Positions 26,201 through 38,225 of a stretch of 64,000 nucleotides of DNA are shown here, one piece after another. Made by a program: the position numbers and the translations under genes. Every line of letters starts with the position of its first letter. Positions within the stretch are counted from its first letter, which is position 1. Where the stretch lies: assembly GCA_022113835.1 (NCBI GenBank), contig JAILWY010000001.1, positions 3,534,001-3,598,000 of the forward strand, given 5' to 3'. Origin of the DNA: Atopsyche davidsoni. Its lineage: Eukaryota > Arthropoda > Insecta > Trichoptera > Hydrobiosidae. The notes below the pieces were generated by a model. It was not told the origin of the DNA and searched no databases. It saw nothing but the letters and a program-made list of their open reading frames with translations.

Positions 26201-29200
26201 AAAAATATACAGCATTCCTGATTGATCTAGTATAAAGTTAATAAAAAGTTTTGTTTTCACATCAATCCCAACAACAACACGAAGAAGTTCACACCATCGA
26301 ATCCGAAATGTGATGATACTTAGGAAGCAAGCCTAAGGCCTATCGCAAGAGATTAGTGGGGTATAATCAATGTGGGGCTCTTACAGCAACGGTGGAACCA
26401 TTTTTCCCTACGCCTCCCTCTTGGAAGGACTGACAGAAAGAAATTAAAACTTGCAGGAAACCAGCAAAAAACACCAAACATACAACATATGTCCACTGCG
26501 CATTTGTTCCGGGAATCTGTGAATATAAACCAGTCGAGGCTTGTTAATGAATTTAATCAAAATCCGGTAACAGCAGCTCCATATATTCACCGCCTGTCCT
26601 GAAATAAACATCCTCAAATTATAGTTAAAAGACACCACTTCTGTGGGAGGCATATATGGTGTTTTTGATTTCATATTTTGAGGGTATATTAATGAAAGGA
26701 GAGTTGAATAAAATACGGGAGCAAATTATAATCTAACTACGTAGGGTAACTACCGATGGACAAAGATGTTTTGTGTATGTGGAAAACTGAAAGGAATAAT
26801 AACATACGGGTATGAAGACCTCACGAGTACGACACGCAGAAATAATAAATTAATCATTAATACTTCAGTTATTGTACAAAAATGGATTGATGATAATCAA
26901 TGTTAATCGCATGCACAAACAATCGAAGCCCTTTCGATGGCATTCGAGTGCTCGGTAAACATCAGTAATGATTAATTAAATGCATTCCTTATCATAAAAC
27001 CAAATTCCCAAGACAATACACAAAGACCTATAGCCTAATTTTCCATCCGGGCGAGGCACTTACGGCTACTGTGGATCCATTCTTTCCGACGCCTCCCCCG
27101 AGAATGACGGAGAACATGTTGTACATTGCGTACGTTGTACACACCACCGTCATCAGACCTACTCCGTGACGCAATTCTATTGACGGCGTTAACTATGCAC
27201 CATCAAAACATTCCAACGTCATTATATAACATTTTTCACAGAAATATTGTCAGAGAGCAGACAGAGATAGTAAAAAATACAAAGTCGCTTATTATTGGCA
27301 ATTATTATTTATATGAATTGAATGTTTCTATTATATAATATATAGATAGAGCGATAAGATGCAGCAAACTTAAGGCTGATTGAAAATGTGACTTGCTTTA
27401 GCTATCAGATCATAATTTATGAAATAATCAGATTATGCTATAACTCAGAAAATTAATATTTCTGGTGGGTTTTATTAAGCTTTAGGATATATGCTAACAG
27501 CATTACAACCGGTAGATCTTCTAAAAAAATATTTCATTAGTACCTATTGACACTGCTATCAGTTGGTAATAATTACTTCAATTTCAGTAGTAATTATGAA
27601 AGTAATATACGTGACTATTTCGAAATAATGGTCAAACAGTTCACATTTAATGCTTGAACAATTTACGGAATGATGAAAAGATTACGTTTACTTTACTTTA
27701 ATTTTCTAACTGTAGTCAAATTTTAAAATATTTAGGTTAAAATATATATATATACTCCTTATTTCGTATTTACAGTTATTAAGAATGTTCCCATCAGCCG
27801 ATCATATCGGCTGATTTATCAGATTGTTCACCTGTATATATTTTGTTTAATAATAAATATTTTTGGTTGAGATTTACGATTTCTCATGTACAAAGTCTGT
27901 AGATTTATATGTATACAAGTTTCTATAAAAAATTATAATAAAACTTCTTCTCAAAGAAAGATGACAAAATCAGTGTGCCTTTAATATCCAAAGAAATCCA
28001 TAATCTTTTTCAGCCTTAGTGCACTGCACGGCCTAACTGGAAGCCATTGAAACTAAGGGACTTATTAGATCATTCATTTAATCACCATTCGTACTCATAT
28101 TAGTCGAACAAAAACCGAACATAAGATGCAATGAGAAAAACAGTATTTTTTCTATTTACGGGAAGGACTTTTGGGAATTTCATGCGGTTGATAACTGCAT
28201 TTCCCGAACCATTCTGTCCATGACCAAAAAAAATTATAAAATTCAATATTTCTAAAAAAACACAATTAGTTTTCAGCAATAATTTCTTATTGCAAATTAC
28301 AAAAAAAATACACCAATAATTGTAGACATAATAATATATTTAAAATAATAGAATCATGAAAGTTGTGATTTTATGTTAATTCCAAATTTTAGCAATAATT
28401 TCATTTAAAAAAAATTTAGTAATTGAATTATATAAATATAAACTTTAGATAAGACAAAACAAACCAATACACGGATATCAAGAGGGAAAACTTAAAAAAT
28501 TAATAAAAAATTTGCCTTCCATAGGGACATTATAATGACTCCATTTGTGGGTCAATTATGCTAACGGAACAAAATAAATGATGATTGGATGAGGTAAAGT
28601 CCTTTTTCACTTATTAACATTAAGAAGTAAATACACATACATTTCATAACTTTGAAGGCAGATAATAAAAGGGTGTAACATTCAAAATCACAAGTAAGTT
28701 TGTTACGTGTGATTTAACTGATTGATGATGAATATTTAAAAGTTTAAACATAACATTGACCTCTGCATGTGTAGGAACGAATTTAATTTGCACAATATAT
28801 TTTTACTTGCGTAATGCTTGCATATTCATACATGTATAAATGTTATATTCATTAATGACAGGCAGTATTCGATTAATCAGTTTTTTTTCTATTTTAATTA
28901 TTTGAATCTTGTGTCTTAATCATAATCCAACAAGTTTTTTCTTTTCTAATAAAAAAAATATCCTACAATGAAATAATTTAATATCGTGTTCACAAAAACA
29001 CCAATATTGTTCTTAAAATCTTATATATTGATACTTGAAAGAAAAATTATTTAAGTCACGTCACAATTTTTTTTATAGAAAATTATCATAGCTTTTCAAG
29101 TCCTTGTCGAATCGGCTTAAAATAAACATTAAAAGATAGTGATTTTTTATTTGATATTAATATCATCATAACAAAATTCTTTAAAATATGGTTAAGACAA

Positions 29201-32200
29201 TTCTCCTATTCAGTGTTAATATAGTATGCTTTCCTCTTAATATCCGTGCTATAATAAATGTATAATTTAAGAATTGATAAGTAATTTGGACATACCGTAG
29301 TGAGCCAGATATTGGATCCAAAGGCGGCTGATATAAGATGAATGCCGATGATAGTAAATTGTGCTTCCGTCACATCTACTTTACCAAACTTAAGTGTGCC
29401 GGATACGTATGTTTGCCAATGAGCACAATAAAACAACGTCATCGCACAGAAACACTGAAATCAATAAGACAAAAGTTTGTTAAACTAAACAAAAACACAC
29501 GAATGTCACTCCGACTGGTCAGAAATATCTTTCAACCATTGCAAGTCTTGATATAAATGTAACGAATACTCAATGTAAGCTAGAATATTGAGAAATCAAA
29601 ATACAAAACATCAAACAAATCCTGCAACAGATTGAATTTCAATCTGTTGACTAGATCTAAGCATCTTTGGTCTGTCAAAGACTTATCAATATAGCCAAAG
29701 GCAAATATGATGGTTTATAAATATATCCACAACTCTGTATGCAAAACATGACATGTGTATACACACAGCTGCTTCCGTTATTTTATAACGCTGGAGATAA
29801 ATACAGCGGAATCACTGTATTTTGAAATAAATTTAATAAGGCAAAAAATGCCTTTCAAGATTGGATTAAATTTATTTACATCTAGTTTTTCTGACGGTTC
29901 GTTGACCTGACAAAAAACTCTCAAGCCACGTATTGAAAAAAATTAAGTAAAAAGTGAGAATATTATAATTCTGAGTTCATCAAATATTACGTGTTAACAA
30001 CAGTGTTTTTGCATAATTTGATATTTTAATTTTAAAAATTAACAACGAGATACTCACTATGTGTGCATGCAATTAAAATGTTAGTTTTTATTTGTAAATT
30101 ATAAAAATATAAATTATAGCTTTACAGCAATTAAAAAAGTGTTTGTGACATTATAAGAATGCTGAAATTCCTGACTTTTACAAGTAATATTAATAGTTGC
30201 AACAAAAAAATGTACAATGTTTAAAACTAACGGCATGACTTAACCATATTTACAATGTACAAAAATATTGCAATGTTTTTGTGGTAGATTCATTTTATTT
30301 AAAATGTGAAGTGTGAAGGAACCCATTAATTTATTTAAAATTATTTCTTATTGTAAAGTATGAGTAACACATTTTAAGTTATACAATTTAAACATGTAAA
30401 TAAAACTGGTGATTAAGAGACAATATAATATATAATAGAATAAAAAAATGGGACGTATATTTGAAAATATTTATCACAAAACAATGCATTTTTACAAAAA
30501 TTCAGCATTGTCTGAAACCATCTGCAAAAATATATTTAGACTGTATATAACTTATTCGAGTTAATTCTATGTAGAAATATTGCCTCTTCTCAACTTTTAG
30601 AAAAGCGGTTATCATGATTAATGATTATCCATCAACATTATTGCCGATATCTTAGTAAATGTACTAATTTGTGCATTACCTTATTTTGACTAATTATTTG
30701 AACATATTTTTTCTTTATATAAAACCACTGCAACGTTGAGTGCTAAAGATAAATAAATAGTTCCATAAGAAGTTCCATAAGTTGCTTTACCTGGAAGAAC
30801 ATCCACGTTGGAAATTGTCCTAGTCTAACAGCGGTGCAGGCAGAGAGAGCCACAAACACAGTAGATATTGAATCGCAGCCATGGTCGAACAGCTCTCCGA
30901 GCGGGGAGCTCGTGCCCGTTCTTCTGGCTTGTTTGCCGTCAATTGCATCTAAGCTTTGATATATAAACAATCCTAGGGCGCACAGAACAAACGTCCATCT
31001 TGGGGCTTCTGTTTGTGCATCGGGGCTGTATCTGAAATCAAAGAAAAACACTGTTAATAAAATATGTCAATAATAACAAATGTGATTTTTCAAATATGAT
31101 AATTTAAAAAATTCGAATCAGAAAATGTAACCAGTTTATTTGGTAAACACTTTTTTGTAGTGAAAACAGATTTGCTCTGTTGCAAAAGCCACAACCACTG
31201 ATATTCGTACTTATTGAATCAGGCCAGTGAAAAAGATTTGTACTGCCAATGTGTGATTATTTCTAACCACGTAAATCATCGAGGTCTCTACAACACCTTG
31301 ACTAAGTAAATAATCTGCGAATGTTGAACAAAACAATTATTGGGAACAAATAAGCATATGCAAATATATTGGAATCAGAAAGCTGATGACTAAGTACGTA
31401 GCGTCTCTTTGTGATTTTCAGGTTTATTTTGACTTGCATACTATTAGAAGAGGCAAGACTGAATTTCTTTCTGGACAAACTCAAAATAAATACAAATGCA
31501 AGCTGACTGAAGAAAAAGAAGCCAGAGAAAAGACGTGTCGTATGTTTTGCACACTCAATAGATAAAATATAGCAATAGAATATGAAATAAATTTATCAAT
31601 AGAAAAAAAATTATTTTATTAATTTAAATTAAAAATAAATACTTAAAGGATAACTATCAGTCTATACATCAGTTGTGATACTTCCATATGCGCCCATAAG
31701 CCCGGAATGTCTTACTTAAAGTTTGCGCATTTAATCACTAATTTAAGTAACTTACATCAATTGATAATTGATTGGTGTTAACCTTAGATACAAATCAAAA
31801 TTAAATCAATTTTAGCTACAATAATTATGTTATTGTCAAGTATAGAGCTATATTCCGTCCCATTCCCATTATACTACCCCTAATATCCAAAGTATGATTC
31901 ATGAATGATATGTTTAATGGCACTAAAGAATTATGTGATAGACATCATGTATAATTAGTGTTGTGCATACAGATGCAATTAATTGATTGCATTTTATAAA
32001 ATTATAAATCATGTGTTTTCAATTGAATGGATAGATATCCAATCGCGGGAATTAGGTCTATTTTAGTTATATATTTTGGAAAACTCAGTGTGACGGCAAC
32101 TTTATATTTCATATAGAGTCAACAATTAGTTTTTTTAAATGTGAGTTTTTAATACAAAAACTGCTAGATTTTAGAACAAAAAAACCTGTTAGATTATTTG

Positions 32201-33835
32201 CATTATATATGAATCAGCGAGTGACAATGTTCAAATAAAGTGTGCTAGTTTGCACACAATAAGGAATATCATTCGATTAGTTAGATGGATTACATAATAA
32301 CTAGCTTTTAAATAAATAATAAACAAATATAAGAATTACAGTCATGCCTCTGCTTTTATGTGTACTAATATTAAAAATAAAAGTAATAAGTAATTTAAGA
32401 TACTGATTGATAGGTTAAAAAAATAAACTATTAAATATTAATATTTTAAATATAATAAAATACTTGAGTGATTTTTCCACGTGTTAATTTATACGTTTTA
32501 AGTTTGCATTATCAGAGTTTTTTGATAATGCCAAAGTGAAAGGTTGGCAAAACCGGTCACCAATAAATGGAATTCCACCATTTTATTATCCGTCAAAAAT
32601 ATTGTTTATTTTTATTAAATATTAATTACAATATAAAAACATATTAATGGTAGACACTAATGCCAAAACAAGTGATGTGTATTTTTACACTGGCAGCATT
32701 TTCCTTTTCACATTTATATAAATAAATAAATCTAAAGAGAGATAATCATACATAATAAATAATGTCATAAATAAATAAATGTATCATGTTTCGTAAGCAA
32801 CGGGAAATTCAGAAGATTGACTAGTAAATCTTAAGAAAATCCACAAATATGAGAAAGAAGTTATTGGTTTGATTTTGAGATAAATCATTTAGTAACTGAG
32901 ATTTGTTTATACTACTGGACAAGGACATTGAGTCATATCTAGTGTTGATTTTGTATAAGCATTTAAAATGTACATATATGTTAGTATTTAACATAATCTT
33001 ACTCAGATAAGCAAATGTTTGTGTCAGATGGATCATCAAGTAAATAACTTTTATTGGTGAACCAATTGGTTCTGACATATCTATTTTTATCCTAATGTTT
33101 TAATGTATGAAATTCATTACAATAACCTGGATGTTTTTTGCACTTTTTACATTGTTAGATAAAATTAAAATCATAATACATTTTTCTAAATATTGATACT
33201 GTAGAGTAAAAATGACATTTCATTTCATGATAAGCACATGGTATTCTTTATAGAATGTCCCAGATAAAAATTCTGAACCTGTTTTTAATACTATGCAAAT
33301 TATTCATAACTGGTCTTTTTGGGGTTATTAGACCAAAATATTGTAAAGACATCGATAAACTATATGTTTTACAACTAGTTACATTGTTTAACAGTACAGG
33401 TAGTCCAGACTAAGATATTTATATAAATATAGATTTGGTATGTAAATTCAAACAGTGAACTTGGTAATTAGAGCATCATTAGAGAGTTCCGTATTATTCT
33501 CCAATTTCTCTTCAAAGAAACCGCATTCTTTTGACTCAGTTATGACAAGTGACCCAAATCACTGAAGCAAATATGTGGTCCCTTTCTTCGCAAACCTCCA
33601 AGAGTGACTAGACGCTTACTCACCCAATTAATATGAGAGTCGTCACTATGTTAACCACTAATCCTACGATAGTTATTAAGTTCGGAGCGAGCCAGAGGGG
33701 CACCATGGACACGAGCCATGTCCACCAGGGCTGCAGCACAGAGTCCAGGAGGCTCACACTTGTACACGAATACTTGTGATCTCCGAGTTTTTTGAGCTGA
33801 TTGACTGTCAGGAGACGTTCTTTGTACAACTGCAT
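20237..33835 (-). CDS. CEPT1: Choline/ethanolamine phosphotransferase (CEPT1/bbc type), 7 coding positions, alternative exon 4
   Basis: Predicted ER/Golgi membrane enzyme of the last Kennedy-pathway step, moving phosphocholine or phosphoethanolamine from the CDP-alcohol to diacylglycerol. Constitutive minus-strand exons are 33835-33624, 31031-30791, 29454-29296, 21533-21375, 21000-20875 and 20449-20237; exon 4 is one of three alternatives (22363-22232, 26516-26385, 27192-27064). With the first alternative the product is 413 residues (human CEPT1 about 416). The CDP-alcohol phosphotransferase motif DG-x2-AR-x8-G-x3-D-x3-D is intact at D102 to D124 (DGKQARR, then GELFDHGCD). Other family stretches are [32 protein letters not shown] and HMTKSEME. 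I chose the ATG at 33835 because the frame upstream has no better start. All junctions fit in phase (2,0,0,0,0,0). The gene is divergent from the MADF-BESS gene. Confidence 0.93.
22232..22363 (-). CDS. CEPT1: CEPT1-like alternative exon 4a (vertebrate-like version)
   Basis: 132 nt, 44 codons, phase 0 at both ends, acceptor CGAGCAG and donor GTAAGAT. It encodes a membrane segment beginning [12 protein letters not shown] and ending [11 protein letters not shown], residues 205-248. The start resembles IPVLN of human CEPT1, so this is probably the ancestral-type exon. It is nearest to the next constitutive exon (21533). Its acceptor is preceded on the transcribed strand by an exceptional 365 nt without any AG. 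Confidence 0.9.
22369..22733 (-). promoter_or_regulatory. 365 nt AG-exclusion zone upstream of exon 4a
   Basis: On the transcribed strand there is no AG dinucleotide from 22733 down to 22369 (no CT on the plus strand), up to the GAGCAG at the acceptor itself. Around 22570-22635 it contains pyrimidine-rich and CTG/TGC-rich sequence (CTTTCTTGTTGTTTT, then GCTGCTGCTGCC) that is much richer in GC than its surroundings. This is the arrangement expected when the branch point lies hundreds of nucleotides from the acceptor. The absence of AG is a direct observation; the distant branch point is inferred. Confidence 0.75.
22734..26384. other. CEPT1-like intron between alternative exons 4b and 4a
   Basis: AT-rich intron. 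It contains a roughly 23 nt poly(A) run at 23034-23056 and a second run of about 17 nt near 23812-23826, perhaps tails of old retroposed sequence. Open frames around 23132-23618 and 24632-24862 have no recognisable similarity. Confidence 0.45.
26385..26516 (-). CDS. CEPT1: CEPT1-like alternative exon 4b
   Basis: 132 nt, 44 codons, phase 0 at both ends, acceptor TTCACAG and donor GTAAGAG. It starts [12 protein letters not shown] and ends [12 protein letters not shown], encoding a different hydrophobic segment in the same position as exon 4a. The phase match with both neighbouring constitutive exons and the shared C-terminal block make it a mutually exclusive alternative rather than a decoy. 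Including two of these exons together would duplicate the GGVGKNGS block, so exclusivity is inferred. Confidence 0.85.
27064..27192 (-). CDS. CEPT1: CEPT1-like alternative exon 4c
   Basis: 129 nt, 43 codons, phase 0 at both ends, acceptor GTGCATAG and donor GTAAGTG. It starts [12 protein letters not shown] and ends [12 protein letters not shown] with a hydrophobic middle ([10 protein letters not shown]). It is one codon shorter than 4a and 4b. The acceptor has almost no adjacent polypyrimidine tract, but a pyrimidine block lies 60-85 nt upstream. A second AG 14 nt inside would be out of phase, so I chose CATAG. The exact left border is slightly less certain than for 4a and 4b. Confidence 0.8.
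27195..27287 (-). promoter_or_regulatory. 93 nt AG-exclusion zone with distant pyrimidine tract upstream of exon 4c
   Basis: There is no AG on the transcribed strand between 27287 and 27195. The pyrimidine-rich block ATCTCTGTCTGCTCTCTGAC lies at 27250-27269, well away from the acceptor, and contains CTCTGAC, a fair match to the branch-point consensus. Distant branch-point use is inferred. Confidence 0.6.
27793..27815. repeat. Perfect 10 bp stem hairpin in the CEPT1-like intron
   Basis: ATCAGCCGAT, CAT, ATCGGCTGAT: an exact inverted repeat with a 3 nt loop. It stands out from its AT-rich surroundings and lies between alternative exon 4c and the upstream constitutive exon. Confidence 0.6.
28196..28225 (-). 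other. Possible decayed fourth alternative exon end
   Basis: The minus strand encodes [10 protein letters not shown], resembling the shared exon-4 ending [11 protein letters not shown], preceded in frame by a hydrophobic stretch (ILNFIIFF) and followed by GTTATC instead of a good donor. No convincing acceptor gives a 132 nt exon. It may be a relic of another exon copy, or chance. Confidence 0.3.
31032..33623. other. CEPT1-like first and largest 5' intron, mostly unremarkable
   Basis: The intron between coding exons 1 and 2 is AT-rich. The only recognised element is one copy of a dispersed repeat at about 32453-32590. Nothing coding was seen. Confidence 0.5.
32453..32590 (+). repeat. Dispersed repeat, ACCGGTCACCAATAAA family, copy 1
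   Basis: It starts with AATAAAATACTTGAGTGATT and includes GTGAAAGGTTGGCAAAACCG followed by GTCACCAATAAATGG. The same blocks recur near 51505-51640 and 58334-58425, and in part near 12244. The shared terminus suggests an old non-autonomous transposon or the 3' end of a retroelement. Confidence 0.65.
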
Positions 33836-35074
33836 TGTCAGAATTGTTCTTGTCAAGGACGTAACATTGAATTATTCACGCGCGGAGCGAAATTAACAAG
33901 AGTGTGGATCGCTGTAACTTAACGGCAAAATGTGACAACCCGCTTTCCAAAAAATACATAATATGGCCTGACTTTCAGTGTTGCCAGCGAGGTATGTATA
34001 TATATATAAATATAATCTCCGCCAGCGCTGCTGAGTGGAAAAAACAAGCTCCACGACCGCTGTGTTGGCAACTTTCACTTCTGTTCTCGTTAGCGTGTCT
34101 GCCCACAGGTGCTGCTAGCTGATTTGTTTCACGAGTTTTATTGATTTATTTTAATGATTTATTTAATTAATCAAACAAACAAATCTATTTTTTTACTAAA
34201 ATAAATATCACGATTTATTTTTTTAAAATCTCACAAGTAAAAATATAAAACTACTTTTTATTTTTCAGTTTCTTGTTTGAATTTTTTGCGCAAGAAAAAA
34301 TTGGCCAATTGTATACATATTTCAAAAAATAAAGCTTTGTTACAATATTTGTAAAGCTTAAAATGTTTATAAGTTATTAGATTTTACGCAAAATTGTCCA
34401 AACAACGCAAAAATCCAATCTGATCAATCAAATTTTACATTTTGAAAACTTTGCGCTATCAGACTATGCGACATTTTTTAAAAAAACAAATGTCAAAATA
34501 TATTTGCAAACTTTGCAAATATTTAATATATTAACGTTAAATGCTGGAAAAACATTTTCACCTGAAAATTAATTATATTTCTTTTTTATTTTTGTATTAT
34601 TATTATATTAACGGTTTTAAACAAGTATATATACAATTTAAAATAAAAATATTATTTTCTTTATTTTTGTTTTATTATTAAATATAATTTACTAATAATT
34701 AGTAAAAGTTTTTTTTACTGACATTTATTACTGGCAATCTTATCCTAAATGGCTGAAGCCAAAAAAAACATACTCGTCACGGCCATCACGGCATGCCAAG
34801 TCATGTGTCGTGGACTTGTACAAAATAGAAGTTTTATTTCAAAAAAATGTAAAATTAATGATTCTCACACGTTTAAAAATGTTGATTTTGTGAATTTGTA
34901 GAAAACGGGGCGTATTTAATACTACAATAAGGTGCAATATGCGAATCGGTTTCATTGTAATCACGTGATCTCACAAATCTTACGCGTGATAACGTCCATA
35001 TTTTTGACAGCAGTGAGTTTTGTTGTTGTTATTATTTCTAGTGAATTTTAACCCAAACCGTTTTCGATATCAAT
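33836..35074. promoter_or_regulatory. Divergent intergenic region, CEPT1-like / MADF-BESS gene
   Basis: This 1.24 kb region separates two opposing start codons. GC-richer patches lie at 33870-34120 (5' side of the CEPT1-like gene) and 34900-35060 (5' side of the MADF gene); between them the DNA is very AT-rich. No TATA box or initiator could be assigned with confidence. Confidence 0.45.
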
Positions 35075-37767
35075 ATGGAGTCAGAGCTACTTTTGATTGC
35101 AAAAGTAAAAGAGCATCAGGCGTTGTATAACTCGAAATCGCTTGATTATAGAATAAGACAAAGCCGACAGGACGCATGGAATCAAATTGGAAAAGAATTA
35201 AACATTCACCGTAAGTATACAATTATTATAAGAGCTAAATAAGAAATTGGTAATACATATGTATAGTATATATATATATATTAACGTAGAGGCCTAAAAA
35301 ATATCTGCACACACTCAGAGACTACTTTTAAACAAGTTCACTGTTGAATATTAACATTTATTTATCATATACTTACAAGTTAACGTAACGAAAAACACAA
35401 AAAAATATATATACGGTAAAAAAGTTATTTTCACATTCATTAAAAATTTTCGTAATCCTCAAATGCAAATTTCGAATTGAAAATAATTAATATTATTTCT
35501 ATATAGTAATTTATTTATTGTTATTTTCACTCTAAAACTTATAGCCAATAATGAAAGTTGACATAAGCTAATTAGCTCATGCTTTGAGGACATATATTAT
35601 ATATGGTACACATCTAGTTTATGTCTTTGACGATTTAACGTTTTAAACTGCTGTACTTAGGTAAACGATTTTTAGGTATTTTGCAATTTAAGTCAACCAC
35701 GAATTTATAGTATTTTTTTGTAATTCATTATTTATTTATTACCAAGACCTCCTCAACATAAGGCGAAGGCAGCAAATATATAAATAATCAACGGGACAGG
35801 TCTAAACTCGCTTTCCTCAACATCTACTTTCGGGGATGAGAATAAAAAAAATAAGGTCATTATCAAAGTTACCATTAAACACAGACGCACCATTTTAAAA
35901 CCATGTTAAAAAAAAATAATAACTGTAAAAATATATTAGTAAATTGTTAAGTATTATTATTTTTTAATTATCGGCTTTTTTTTTAACACTTTTATAAATA
36001 TAATCGGATTATATAATCATTTTTAGCATGATATTCATAAAACAAATAGTTGGATTTAATTTGAACAGTTTTTTTATTAATAAAATATATCTTTTTCATT
36101 TTAATATCTTTACAAAAATTGATTTCGTTAGTTGTATAATTAAAAAATATTTAGTCAAAATTCTCCATATACATGAAATGCAAAATATTATTTTTGACTG
36201 ACCACAAACAATTTTATATTATGGCCATAATTAAAAAAAAAATTCAACTGTAGAAATTCAAATGCTTTTAAGTCACCAACATGAGCGGTTGTTGTTACAT
36301 CCGAAATTATTATTTTATAATGCGCTTGTTAAACAATATCCCGTTATATCCCCTCTACACATTCTTCACGTCACATATTCTGAGTATTGTTTTAATCAAA
36401 ACTATCTTTATAACATTGATAAAAATGCTTCAATCAAAATAAAATAATCTGAACGAGTGGCGGAATAATATCTAGAAAATAGTAATCAGTTTTTACGCAG
36501 ATTTATTATTATTATTTTTTGTAATGTTTGAAATTTATGATGTAACAACAATTGTTGGTTTAGGTGACTCAAACAAACACCCGTCCATTTTGTGCTAATT
36601 TGTGTATTTATTAAAAAAATCTTTGATTCGTTCTGCATAAACGAATATGAAATAATACACCTCAAATCAAGCTTTCACGCCCTAATGTTGACATTGCGAT
36701 CGATCCACTGAAAAAAAAGTACTGTAGTTTTCTTCTATTTTTTATTTAGTATATTATGTACTAGTATGCTGTATGTTTATTATTTTCTATTAAGGTAATA
36801 TAGAAGAACACCTCTACATTGGAATGCTCTTCTGAAGACCAAGAAAATTCCACGAGTTTACTTGCGCCTTACTACATGTTTAAATTCAATTTGGTTTTAA
36901 CAATATGCATAATATTTATTTTTAGCGGACGAAGCGAAAGACAACTGGGATAAGCTCAGAAGATGTTTTTGCAATGGCATAAATAGACGACGTGACAAAG
37001 TAATGGGAGGAAATAACGTACCTTGGAAATATCAGCACGAAATGTCATTTTTACTTCCGTATATCGATTACCGGATGTGAGTAAAGCAATAAAAAAACGA
37101 GTCGATTTAGTGATTTTTCAAAATTAACTCACGAAACAATAAACGACTATTTTAATTTCGCAGGTCATCCAAGAAAAGTTCGACTAAAACTAGAAGAAAT
37201 GTCGGCTCGACGAGGAAAAAGAAAATCACGGCGCAAGACCAGGAAGACGATAAATTGACATATCAAAACTTGGTTAGTGATTTAATAGATTACGAGACGG
37301 ATCCCTTTGCCAGCGCGAGAGACGGAAACATGGAACACAATGTCAATTTGGAGGGAGATACCGAAGGACAACGGGAAGCTATAAATGAATTATACGCCTT
37401 GAAAAAAAGGATAAATCATGCAATACACAGAAAAAACCCCATAGACGAGCTGCACAAAATAAAACACGAGAATTCCGGTTTGAGGCATCTAGACGAGTAT
37501 GCAACGTCTAAAGACGGGATTCCAGACAACATGGATGACGTTGACATATTTTTCTTGAGTATGGCGCGAATGACAAAACGGCTTCCAGATATAGAGCAGA
37601 CCAAAATCAAATTAACACTGAGCAATGCCGTAATGCAAGCGGAAATAAGACTTCACGAGCCTGAAGGCAGCGGCGGCCTGCATCAGCCCCTCTACCCCCC
37701 CGAGCCGCCCTCCACGACATTCCAGCAACCTGAATTTCACAACTACACTAAAATAATGAACAACTAA
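35075..37767 (+). CDS. MADF-BESS domain DNA-binding protein (Adf-1-like), 3 exons
   Basis: Predicted nuclear sequence-specific transcription regulator of the insect-expanded MADF-BESS class. Exons are 35075-35210, 36926-37076 and 37164-37767, phases 1 and 2, giving 296 residues. The MADF (Myb/SANT-like) domain occupies about residues 6-92: it runs from LLLIAKVKEHQALYNSKSLD through DAWNQIGKELNIH across the first intron to DNWDKLRRCF and ends near WKYQHEMSFL. A basic, lysine- and arginine-rich linker (residues 96-120) could be a nuclear localisation signal. The BESS motif lies at about 221-257 (DVDIFFLSMARMTKRLP, then KIKLTLSNAVMQAEI). The C-terminus is proline-rich. The start has a reasonable context and begins directly before the domain. 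The specific target genes are unknown, and many paralogues exist in insects, so no gene symbol is given. Confidence 0.9.
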
Positions 37768-37940
37768 GCTATATATTGTATTATATACATAATATATTAT
37801 GTTAAACTATAAGATAAAATACACACAATTAAGTTTGATATAAATCGACCTGAGAGTATTTTTTACAACAACTATGTCATGAATAGGCAGGGTATAAAAT
37901 CTTTGCCATCCCTTATATTCTCAAAATGCTATACTGACCA

Positions 37941-37946
37941 AATAAA
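37941..37946 (+). promoter_or_regulatory. Poly(A) signal of the MADF-BESS gene
   Basis: Canonical AATAAA 174 nt after the stop codon; a second one lies about 37 nt further on. Confidence 0.6.
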
Positions 37947-38225
37947 CTGAGTATCAATAATTTGTGGATTCTAACCTACAAATAAACTAACTATTGACAA
38001 AAATAATAGTAAAGTGGGCATCCCGGCCAAATATCATGATGCTTTCTTTGTCGTCATTTTGCTGCGCGTATTCGTCGACGAGTTGGTTTTTTTTTTCACA
38101 ACTGCATCAGAGAGTCACCAATGTGGTATCTCGGTTAGGTATTCGCGTGTCTACTCGTTGAGATCGGGGAGAAAGCGTGCACTCGCCATTGTCGCTCTCG
38201 CAGGGTGAAAGTTTGCGACGTAAGC

